From Cognaticolwellia mytili (GTDB lineage Bacteria > Pseudomonadota > Gammaproteobacteria > Enterobacterales > Alteromonadaceae), in NCBI RefSeq assembly GCF_002104475.1, contig NZ_NBOF01000006.1, positions 124,001 through 188,000 of the forward strand: DNA of 64,000 nt, given 5' to 3'. A model generated the notes under the pieces. It was not told the DNA's origin. It saw only the letters and a program-made list of their open reading frames with translations, and searched no databases. A program made the translations under genes and the position numbers. Shown here piece by piece: positions 57,051 to 64,000 of this stretch (position 1 is the first letter of the stretch; every line of letters begins with the position of its first letter).

Positions 57051-57153
57051 TTAATATGTCTCCGCTAAATTATCTTATAAAAGATTAAATTCAAGGCCAG
57101 AAATTTGACCCGTCACTGCCTTCTAAATCCCACTCACAATGAGAGGGCGCGAG

Positions 57154-57162
57154 ATTATAACA
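57154..57162 (-). promoter_or_regulatory. spc operon promoter (extended -10)
   Basis: On the minus strand TGT-TATAAT forms an extended -10 (57162-57154); the downstream bases read CTCGCGCCC, a GC-rich discriminator typical of stringently controlled stable-RNA and r-protein promoters. A -35 at 17 bases is poor (TATCAC), as allowed for an extended -10. The rplN start is about 97 bases beyond the likely initiation point. Confidence 0.65.
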
Positions 57163-57423
57163 CCAGTTATTAAAAAGTGATACTTTATTTAGCTAAAAAA
57201 TAACCACTATTAGGCATTTGGGCTCTCACATGACAACTTAACTTGCCACCCTGCACTACTTAAATAAGTAGAATCATAGAGATGAGGTTAAAAAGTGATA
57301 AATCAATGGCGGGGGTATTATTAAATTTCTGAACTGAGAATTGAATTTTTTTTTAATGTGCAGTAACAGCAAAACGTACTGCTATATAAGGGGAGTACTA
57401 AATATTTTATCGTAGAAAATAAA

Positions 57424-57447
57424 AAGGCCCTGCCGAAGCAGAGCCTT
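57424..57447 (-). terminator. Rho-independent terminator of the S10 operon
   Basis: Ten-base stem with one mismatch, arms 57424-57433 and 57438-57447. On the minus strand it is closed by a stable TTCG tetraloop and followed by a T-rich tract (TTTTTATTTT). It lies 34 bases after rpsQ. Confidence 0.9.
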
Positions 57448-57480
57448 ATCAAAGTACTTATTGTGAATTAGCGTCAGCGA

Positions 57481-57732
57481 TTAAGCTTTTTCTAATACAG
57501 CAACCAAAGTCCAAGATTTACTCTTAGAAATTGGTGCACATTCACGAATAGATACTAAATCACCAGCTGCACATTGGTTAGTTTCATCATGCGCTTTCAA
57601 CTTAGTTGAACGCGTCATAAACTTACCGTAGATTGGGTGCTTTACACGTCGTTCAATTAATACAGTGATAGACTTATCCATTTTATCACTGATAACACGA
57701 CCTTGTAGTGTACGAATTTTAGCTTCGCTCAT
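57481..57732 (-). CDS. rpsQ: 30S ribosomal protein S17
   Basis: An 83-residue OB-fold protein ([39 protein letters not shown]). Last gene of the S10 operon; its start overlaps the rpmC stop as TAATG. Confidence 0.97.
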   Translation of the reverse strand: MSEAKIRTLQGRVISDKMDKSITVLIERRVKHPIYGKFMTRSTKLKAHDETNQCAAGDLVSIRECAPISKSKSWTLVAVLEKA

Positions 57733-57923
57733 TACTTACCTGCCTTTTCAGTTATGATAGTCTTAACACGTGCAATATTGCGACGTACTGTTCTTAGCAA
57801 ATGAGTTTGTGCTAATTGACCAGTGCTTGCTTGCATGCGGTAGTTAAACTGCTCGCGTAGTAAGCTTAGTAATTCTGCATTTAACTCTTCAATGCTTTTT
57901 TCTTTCAATTCGCTTGCTTTCAT
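57732..57923 (-). CDS. rpmC: 50S ribosomal protein L29
   Basis: A 63-residue helical protein ([27 protein letters not shown]). It overlaps rplP and rpsQ by one base each (TAATG), which indicates translational coupling. It sits at the tunnel exit near the SRP and trigger factor sites. Confidence 0.97.
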   Translation of the reverse strand: MKASELKEKSIEELNAELLSLLREQFNYRMQASTGQLAQTHLLRTVRRNIARVKTIITEKAGK

Positions 57924-58336
57924 TACATCACCGTTCTAGTTACGAAAGTAGTTTTGAAAGGAAGTTTAGCTGCTGCTAAAGCAAATGCTTCACGAGCAAT
58001 CTCTTCCGAAACACCTTCCATTTCATAAAGAACACGACCAGGAAGAATTTGACATACCCAATATTCCACTGAACCTTTACCTTTACCCATACGAACCTCA
58101 AGAGGTTTTTTGGTAATTGGCTTATCAGGGAATACGCGTATCCAAATTTTACCTTGACGCTTCACGTGACGAGTCATTGCTCGACGAGCCGCTTCAATTT
58201 GACGCGCAGTCATACGACCACGTTCCATTGATTTCAACCCGAAAGTACCGAAGCTAACTGAACTACCTACATGTGCAAGACCGCGGTTACGCAGTTTAAA
58301 TTGCTTACGGAATTTAGTACGTTTTGGTTGTAACAT
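57923..58336 (-). CDS. rplP: 50S ribosomal protein L16
   Basis: A 137-residue protein ([44 protein letters not shown]). It lies near the A-site tRNA elbow. S10 operon. Confidence 0.97.
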   Translation of the reverse strand: MLQPKRTKFRKQFKLRNRGLAHVGSSVSFGTFGLKSMERGRMTARQIEAARRAMTRHVKRQGKIWIRVFPDKPITKKPLEVRMGKGKGSVEYWVCQILPGRVLYEMEGVSEEIAREAFALAAAKLPFKTTFVTRTVM

Positions 58337-58346
58337 TACTTAGCTC

Positions 58347-59042
58347 CTACTTAGGTTTACGGTTAGTTTTTCTTTTAGGCTTAGCAGCTGGTTGCTCTAC
58401 TTGTAATGGCATTTTGCCAATTACTTCACCTTTAAAGATCCATACTTTGATACCAATAACACCATAAGTGGTATCAGCACGCGCAATTGAGTAATCAATG
58501 TCAGCACGTAAAGTGTGTAATGGAACACGACCTTCACGGTACCATTCAGCACGAGCAATATCTGCACCGCCTAAACGACCACTAACTTGAACTTTGATAC
58601 CCTTAGCACCTAAACGCATAGCGTTTTGTACTGCACGTTTCATAGCACGACGGAACATTACACGACGCTCTAATTGGCTAGCGATACTGTCGGCAACAAG
58701 CTGCGAATCCATCTCTGGCTTACGTACTTCAGCAATGTTGATTTGAGCAGGAACACCAGCAATTTTAGAAACCGCTAAACGTAACTTTTCTACATCTTCG
58801 CCTTTCTTACCGATTACAACACCCGGACGAGCCGTGTGAATTGTAACGCGGATAGATTTAGCTGGACGTTCAATTACAATTTTTGATAACGAAGCACGTT
58901 TAAGTTTTTCAGTTAAATATTCACGAACCAAATGGTCACCGTGTAAATTATCTGCAAAATCTTTAGTGCTAGCAAACCATGTAGACGCGAAAGGTTTCGT
59001 GATACCTAGGCGTATACCGTTTGGATGTACTTTTTGACCCAT
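58347..59042 (-). CDS. rpsC: 30S ribosomal protein S3
   Basis: A 231-residue protein with a KH domain ([19 protein letters not shown]) and [23 protein letters not shown]. The Pro/Lys-rich tail [13 protein letters not shown] is usual. It lines the mRNA entry channel. S10 operon. Confidence 0.97.
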   Translation of the reverse strand: MGQKVHPNGIRLGITKPFASTWFASTKDFADNLHGDHLVREYLTEKLKRASLSKIVIERPAKSIRVTIHTARPGVVIGKKGEDVEKLRLAVSKIAGVPAQINIAEVRKPEMDSQLVADSIASQLERRVMFRRAMKRAVQNAMRLGAKGIKVQVSGRLGGADIARAEWYREGRVPLHTLRADIDYSIARADTTYGVIGIKVWIFKGEVIGKMPLQVEQPAAKPKRKTNRKPK

Positions 59043-59053
59043 ACTAATATCTC

Positions 59054-59386
59054 CTAACTATCAGATACAATCACAGTAATGTGGCTTGTACGCTTAATAA
59101 TGCGATCGGCGCGGCCTTTCGCACGTGGCATGATACGCTTCATTGTTGGACCATCGTCAACTGTAATAGTTTTAACGATTAGCTCATCAATGTCTGCACC
59201 TTCGTTGTGCTCAGCATTAGCAATTGCTGAATCAAGTACTTTTTTAACTAAAACTGCAGCAGATTTGTTGCTGAAAGTTAAAATTTCAAGTGCTTTTTCA
59301 ACATGTAAGCCGCGGATTTGATCCACAACTAAACGTGCTTTTTGAGCAGAACCGCGGGCAAATTTATGTATAGCTTTAGCTTCCAT
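59054..59386 (-). CDS. rplV: 50S ribosomal protein L22
   Basis: A 110-residue protein ([22 protein letters not shown]-type helix, then the tunnel-lining hairpin around [22 protein letters not shown]). Macrolide resistance changes map to this hairpin in other species; it looks normal here. Confidence 0.97.
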   Translation of the reverse strand: MEAKAIHKFARGSAQKARLVVDQIRGLHVEKALEILTFSNKSAAVLVKKVLDSAIANAEHNEGADIDELIVKTITVDDGPTMKRIMPRAKGRADRIIKRTSHITVIVSDS

Positions 59387-59397
59387 TATAATTTTCC

Positions 59398-59673
59398 CTA
59401 TCTCTTCGCTTTCTTATCCGCGACATGGCCACGGTAAGTACGAGTTGGTGCAAATTCACCTAGTTTGTGACCGATCATTTCATCAGTTACAAATACAGGT
59501 ACGTGTTGACGGCCATTATGGACGGCGATGGTCAATCCGATCATCGTAGGGATGATCATTGAACGACGGGACCAAGTCTTAATTGGCTTTTTATTCCCGC
59601 TTTCCACCGCTGTCTCTACCTTCGTCAACAAGTGTAGGTCTATAAATGGACCTTTCTTGAGAGAACGTGGCAT
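59398..59673 (-). CDS. rpsS: 30S ribosomal protein S19
   Basis: A 91-residue protein ([57 protein letters not shown]). S10 operon, 11 bases before rplV. Confidence 0.97.
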   Translation of the reverse strand: MPRSLKKGPFIDLHLLTKVETAVESGNKKPIKTWSRRSMIIPTMIGLTIAVHNGRQHVPVFVTDEMIGHKLGEFAPTRTYRGHVADKKAKR

Positions 59674-59698
59674 GGTGATTCCTCTTTAATTATGAGTA

Positions 59699-60523
59699 CT
59701 ATTTAGTACGACGACGTACGATAAATTTATCGGTACGCTTGTTAGAACGAGTCTTGTAACCCTTAGTTGGTACACCCCAAGGTGATACCGGATGACGACC
59801 GCCTGATGTTTTACCTTCACCACCACCGTGTGGGTGATCAACTGGGTTCATGGCAACACCACGAACAGTTGGGCGAACACCACGCCAGCGTGAAGCACCA
59901 GCTTTACCCAAAGAGCGAAGCATGTGTTCAGCGTTACCGATTTCACCTAAAGTAGCACGACAATCTGACTCAATTTTGCGCATTTCGCCGCTGCGAAGAC
60001 GTAAAGTGACATAAGCACCGTCTTTCGCAACTAGCTGAGCGTAAGTACCAGCAGCACGTGCGATTTGAGCACCTTTACCTGGTTTAAGTTCGATTGCGTG
60101 TACAACACTACCTAATGGCGTGTTGCGAAGTGGTAAAGTGTTACCCGCTTTGATAGGAGCATCTACACCAGACTGGATTGAATCTCCAGCTTTTAAGCCT
60201 TTAGGGGCTAAGATGTAACGACGTTCACCATCTGCGTAAAGTACTAGTGCAATGTTTGCACTACGGTTTGGATCATATTCCAAACGCTCAACTTTTGCAG
60301 GGATACCATCTTTATTGCGTTTAAAGTCAACCATGCGGTAATGGTGCTTGTGACCACCACCAACGTGACGAACTGTAATACGACCAGTATTGTTACGACC
60401 ACCAGACTTAGACTTAGTGTCTAATAATGGTGCGTAAGGCTTACCTTTATGCAACTCCGCGTTTACCACTTTAACAACGTGGCGACGACCCGGAGAAGTA
60501 GGTTTACATTTAACTATAGCCAT
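59699..60523 (-). CDS. rplB: 50S ribosomal protein L2
   Basis: A 274-residue protein ([20 protein letters not shown] start). The peptidyl-transferase-proximal [20 protein letters not shown] motif, with the conserved His, is intact. S10 operon. Confidence 0.98.
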   Translation of the reverse strand: MAIVKCKPTSPGRRHVVKVVNAELHKGKPYAPLLDTKSKSGGRNNTGRITVRHVGGGHKHHYRMVDFKRNKDGIPAKVERLEYDPNRSANIALVLYADGERRYILAPKGLKAGDSIQSGVDAPIKAGNTLPLRNTPLGSVVHAIELKPGKGAQIARAAGTYAQLVAKDGAYVTLRLRSGEMRKIESDCRATLGEIGNAEHMLRSLGKAGASRWRGVRPTVRGVAMNPVDHPHGGGEGKTSGGRHPVSPWGVPTKGYKTRSNKRTDKFIVRRRTK

Positions 60524-60535
60524 TTTCGTAAACTC

Positions 60536-60838
60536 CTATGATTCCGCGCCGACGAAGTCGATGTCGCTGCCTTCAGCAAGAGTAACGTATGCTTTTTTCC
60601 AATCGCTTCTGCGACCAAAACGAGCACCAGTACGTTTCACTTTACCTTTAACATTTAATGTGCGAACACCGTCAACTGAAACTTCGAAAAGTTTCTCAAC
60701 AGCAGCTTTGATTTCAGCTTTAGTAGCAGTAGTAGCAACTTTGAAAACAACAGTGTTGTTTGCTTCAGCAGCCATAGTGCTTTTCTCAGAAATGTTTGGT
60801 GCTAAAAGCACTTTCAGTAAACGTTCGTCGTTTATCAT
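60536..60838 (-). CDS. rplW: 50S ribosomal protein L23
   Basis: A 100-residue protein ([48 protein letters not shown]). It docks trigger factor and SRP. Its ATG overlaps the rplD stop by four bases (ATGA). Confidence 0.97.
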   Translation of the reverse strand: MINDERLLKVLLAPNISEKSTMAAEANNTVVFKVATTATKAEIKAAVEKLFEVSVDGVRTLNVKGKVKRTGARFGRRSDWKKAYVTLAEGSDIDFVGAES

Positions 60839-61440
60839 CCTAACATCTCCTCAAGTTGTTTAACTGCAGACGCAGTCATCAAAACTTTTTCGAAACCAAC
60901 CAAGCTAACAGGGTCAATACCATCTACGTCACGAACGTCAACTTTGTATAAGTTACGTGCTGATAAGAACAAGTTCTCATCAACTTCTGGAGTAACGATT
61001 AATACGTCTTTTAACTCCAAACCGTTTAGTTTAGCTACTAACTCTTTAGTTTTTGGTGTTTCAACTGCAAAATTTTCTACCACTACTAAGCGTTCTTGAC
61101 GAACTAACTCAGAAAGGATGCTTTTGATCGCACCACGGTACATTTTACGGTTTACTTTTTGGCTGTGATCCTGTGGCTTAGCAGCGAATGTTACGCCACC
61201 TGTACGCCAGATTGGACCACGACTTGTACCAGCACGTGCACGGCCAGTACCTTTTTGACGCCATGGTTTTGCGCCACCGCCGCTAACTTCTGAACGAGTT
61301 TTTTGAGCACGAGTACCTGCACGAGCACCAGCTGCGTATGCAACTACTACTTGGTGTACTAAAGCTTCATTAAACTCAAGTCCAAAGGTTGCTTCAGAAA
61401 CTTCAAGAGCGCCTGAAGCGTCTTTTAATGCTAATTCCAT
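60835..61440 (-). CDS. rplD: 50S ribosomal protein L4
   Basis: Start at ATG 61440 gives 201 residues, equal to E. coli L4, with AGGAG seven bases ahead; a GTG one codon earlier is less likely. The loop [23 protein letters not shown] reaches into the exit tunnel. In gammaproteobacteria free L4 represses the S10 operon through its leader. Confidence 0.97.
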   Translation of the reverse strand: MELALKDASGALEVSEATFGLEFNEALVHQVVVAYAAGARAGTRAQKTRSEVSGGGAKPWRQKGTGRARAGTSRGPIWRTGGVTFAAKPQDHSQKVNRKMYRGAIKSILSELVRQERLVVVENFAVETPKTKELVAKLNGLELKDVLIVTPEVDENLFLSARNLYKVDVRDVDGIDPVSLVGFEKVLMTASAVKQLEEMLG

Positions 61441-61456
61441 CACAAATCTCCTTGGA

Positions 61457-62095
61457 CTAGGCTTTAACAGCTGGCTTGATGATTACATTGCCGTTGATAG
61501 CACCCGGAACTGCACCTTTAATAAGGAGCAAGTTACGTTCTGCATCGACACGAACCAATTCAAGGTTTTGCGTAGTAACTTTCGCAGCACCCATGTGACC
61601 AGACATTTTTTTACCTTTAAAAACACGACCTGGTGTTTGACACATACCTATCGAACCGTTTGAACGGTGAGATAGTGAGTTACCATGAGTTGCATCTTGC
61701 ATTGAAAAATTCCAACGTTTAATACCACCTTGGAAACCTTTACCTTTTGAGGTGCCAGTAACATCCACTAGTTTCGTGTCATTGAATAGCTCAACAGTGA
61801 TTTCACTGCCAGCTTCAAGACCTTCGCCTTCATTTGCATTTAAGCGGAATTCCCACAGGCCACGACCTGCTTCGATACCAGCTTTAGCAAAATGTCCGGC
61901 TGTTGGCTTGTTAGTACGATTAGCTTTTTTGCTACCCGTAGTAACTTGAAGCGCTGAATAACCATCATTGTCAACAGTTTTAACCTGAGCAATACGGTTC
62001 GCTTCAACTTCTAGGACTGTAACAGGAGTAGAAACACCATCTTCAGAGAAGATGCGAGTCATACCCACTTTACGTCCAACTAGACCTATAGTCAT
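61457..62095 (-). CDS. rplC: 50S ribosomal protein L3
   Basis: Start at ATG 62095 ([20 protein letters not shown]), seven bases after AGGAG; an upstream in-frame codon at 62146 would overlap rpsJ. The 212-residue protein has [22 protein letters not shown] with the conserved Gln that is N5-methylated by PrmB in E. coli. Confidence 0.97.
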   Translation of the reverse strand: MTIGLVGRKVGMTRIFSEDGVSTPVTVLEVEANRIAQVKTVDNDGYSALQVTTGSKKANRTNKPTAGHFAKAGIEAGRGLWEFRLNANEGEGLEAGSEITVELFNDTKLVDVTGTSKGKGFQGGIKRWNFSMQDATHGNSLSHRSNGSIGMCQTPGRVFKGKKMSGHMGAAKVTTQNLELVRVDAERNLLLIKGAVPGAINGNVIIKPAVKA

Positions 62096-62108
62096 GTTAA
62101 AACTCCTA

Positions 62109-62600
<492 letters not shown>

Positions 62601-62628
62601 ATTATACAGAGACAGATGATAATTTCAA
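62601..62628 (-). promoter_or_regulatory. S10 operon promoter
   Basis: On the minus strand TTGAAA (62628-62623) and a perfect TATAAT (62606-62601) with 16 bases between them, followed by ACGCC. This is the best sigma-70 promoter in the window. Confidence 0.82.
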
Positions 62629-63004
62629 CTATTATATTAACACACGGAAGATACACTAACTTAGAGTAAATTATGCAATAACTACGCTTAGCCTTAACTA
62701 GGTATTCGAATATGATTTCACAGTTAAGTGTTCATAATTACCTTTAAATCTTATTCACTACACTTTTACAATTTATAACAGCCTACACCTATATATAAGC
62801 AGAAGAATTGAGCTATTAGAATTTCAAAAAATATGCAGTTCTCACTTACTATTAAGTCGATAAGCTACTTTTTTGCTTGTTTTTTTATCAAATTTGTAAA
62901 CTTCAATAATTTTTTATGTCGATCCTTGTTGAGTAATGGTATACTCGCGCGCAAATTTTCAACAATTCCACTTTTTTAGTGATTCAATTAAATAGAGTAA
63001 AGTA
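62629..63004. other. Divergent intergenic region upstream of the S10 promoter and EF-G2 gene
   Basis: No gene seen. The rightward promoter of the EF-G2 gene probably uses TATACT at 62941-62946, followed by a GC-rich CGCGCGC discriminator; no good -35 is visible. The rest is AT-rich without clear repeats. Confidence 0.5.
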
Positions 63005-64000
63005 ATGGCAGATTTATCCAAATACAGAAATATTGGTATCTTCGCTCACGTTGATGCTGGTAAAACAACAACAACTGAGCGTATCCTTAAATTAACTGGT
63101 CAGATCCATAAAACTGGTGAAGTACATGATGGTGAGTCTACAACTGACTTCATGGAACAAGAAGCTGAGCGCGGTATTACTATCCAGTCTGCTGCAGTAA
63201 GCTGTTTTTGGAACGATCACCGTTTCAACGTTATTGATACTCCTGGTCACGTTGATTTCACAGTTGAAGTTTACCGTTCACTTAAAGTACTTGATGGTGG
63301 TGTTGGTGTATTCTGTGGTTCTGGTGGTGTTGAACCGCAATCAGAAACTAACTGGCGTTATGCGAATGACTCAGAAGTTGCCCGTATTATCTTTGTTAAC
63401 AAATTAGACCGTTTAGGTGCTGATTTTTACCGTGTTGTTAAGCAGACTAAAGACGTATTAGGTGCTAACCCACTTGTTATGGTGTTGCCAATTGGTACTG
63501 AAGATGAATTTGTTGGTGTTGTTGACCTTCTTACCCGTAAAGCTTGGGTATGGGATGACACTGGTCTTCCAGAAAACTTTGAAATCACTGATGTTCCTGC
63601 GGACATGGTTGATCAAGTAGAAGAATACCGTGAAATGCTTCTTGAAACTGCTCTTGAGCAAGATGATGAGCTTTTCGAAGCATATCTAGAAGAAGGTACT
63701 GAACCTTCAATGGAAGACATCAAGCGTTGTATCCGTAAAGGTACACGTACTATGGACTTTTTCCCAACTTACTGTGGTTCTGCATTTAAAAACAAAGGTG
63801 TTCAAAATATTCTTGACGCTGTTGTTGATTACTTGCCTTCACCAACAGAAGTTGATGCTCAACCACTTACTGATGAAGAAGGTGAGCCTACTGGTGCACA
63901 CGCAATCGTTTCTGCTGATGAAACATTTAAAGCGTTAGCATTCAAAATCACTGATGACCGTTTTGGTACATTAACTTTCGTACGTATCTACTCAGGTACA
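63005..64000 (+). CDS. fusB: Elongation factor G, second paralogue (EF-G2), N-terminal part
   Basis: The frame from ATG 63005 runs past the window end (332 codons visible). The GTPase motifs are complete: G1 [12 protein letters not shown] (14-25), G2 within RGITIQSA, G3 DTPGHVDF and G4 NKLDR. The start [17 protein letters not shown] and features such as [16 protein letters not shown] match the EF-G2 group of marine gammaproteobacteria rather than canonical FusA. It is a ribosomal translocase or recycling factor. The domains that separate these roles lie outside the window. Confidence 0.88.
   Translation, partial: MADLSKYRNIGIFAHVDAGKTTTTERILKLTGQIHKTGEVHDGESTTDFMEQEAERGITIQSAAVSCFWNDHRFNVIDTPGHVDFTVEVYRSLKVLDGGVGVFCGSGGVEPQSETNWRYANDSEVARIIFVNKLDRLGADFYRVVKQTKDVLGANPLVMVLPIGTEDEFVGVVDLLTRKAWVWDDTGLPENFEITDVPADMVDQVEEYREMLLETALEQDDELFEAYLEEGTEPSMEDIKRCIRKGTRTMDFFPTYCGSAFKNKGVQNILDAVVDYLPSPTEVDAQPLTDEEGEPTGAHAIVSADETFKALAFKITDDRFGTLTFVRIYSGT

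Larger units (their letters stand above)
57051..57480 (-). other. S10/spc inter-operon region
   Basis: No gene. It holds the S10-operon terminator (57424-57447) on its high-coordinate side and the spc promoter (around 57154-57159) near rplN. The 200 or so bases between them show nothing else I can name. Confidence 0.7.

Noticed and set aside
63458-63661. A 67-residue minus-strand frame inside the EF-G2 gene
   Set aside because: It is antisense to a strongly conserved translation factor and shows no sign of being real.

Overview
The window looks like the chromosome of an AT-rich marine gammaproteobacterium of the Alteromonadales, most likely Colwelliaceae (Colwellia or Thalassotalea type). 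This rests on the ribosomal protein and EF-G2 sequences, the E. coli-like S10, spc and alpha operon order and the base composition. It is a judgement by eye; no database was searched.

Bases 1-45169 are one large polysaccharide locus of the exosortase A (XrtA/EpsH) type. Its core is two divergent operons that meet at about 31.7-31.9 kb. The leftward operon (31664 to 18255) has 11 tightly packed genes: EpsB-like initiating sugar transferase, XrtA-associated deacetylase, exosortase A, a GT2, asparagine-synthase-like amidotransferase 1, a GT4, an uncatalogued 46-residue membrane protein, an O-antigen ligase/polymerase-like protein, a Wzx-type flippase, an alanine racemase, and an asparagine-synthase-like protein that lacks the glutaminase cysteine. 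The rightward operon (31893 to 37644) encodes the export and assembly machine: outer-membrane export lipoprotein, chain-length determinant, tyrosine-kinase-like ATPase, outer-membrane beta-barrel and an ExeA-like ATPase. It ends at a bidirectional terminator.

Left of the core (1-18 kb) lie accessory tailoring genes in short operons of both directions: a fused WecB-WecC enzyme cut by the window edge, several GT4 enzymes, a GNAT protein, a FemAB-like protein, a beta-helix protein, a second NodB deacetylase, three acyltransferases, a lipoprotein with cadherin-like repeats, and a true AsnB. Together they predict an acidic, N-acetylhexosamine-uronate-containing polysaccharide that is extensively acylated, deacetylated and amidated. 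Right of the core, an RND efflux pump is packed in one apparent operon with PrsK and PrsR, the histidine kinase and sigma-54 response regulator of XrtA systems.

Bases 45.3-48.4 kb are a small housekeeping region: tRNA-Arg(CCG), an OsmC/YhfA protein, a secreted HExxH protein and PrkB. From 48.5 to 62.4 kb the leftward ribosomal cluster holds S10 (rpsJ-rpsQ), spc (rplN-secY-rpmJ) and alpha (rpsM-rplQ) operons, with recognisable promoters, an S10/spc terminator and an alpha-operon S4 leader. Divergent from rpsJ is the start of a second elongation factor G gene, which takes the place usually held by the str operon.

The most interesting candidate system is the pair alanine racemase plus Cys-less asparagine-synthase homologue, coupled by a 4-base overlap at the end of the XrtA operon. 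I propose it decorates a uronic acid of the polysaccharide with an amide-linked amino acid, possibly D-alanine.
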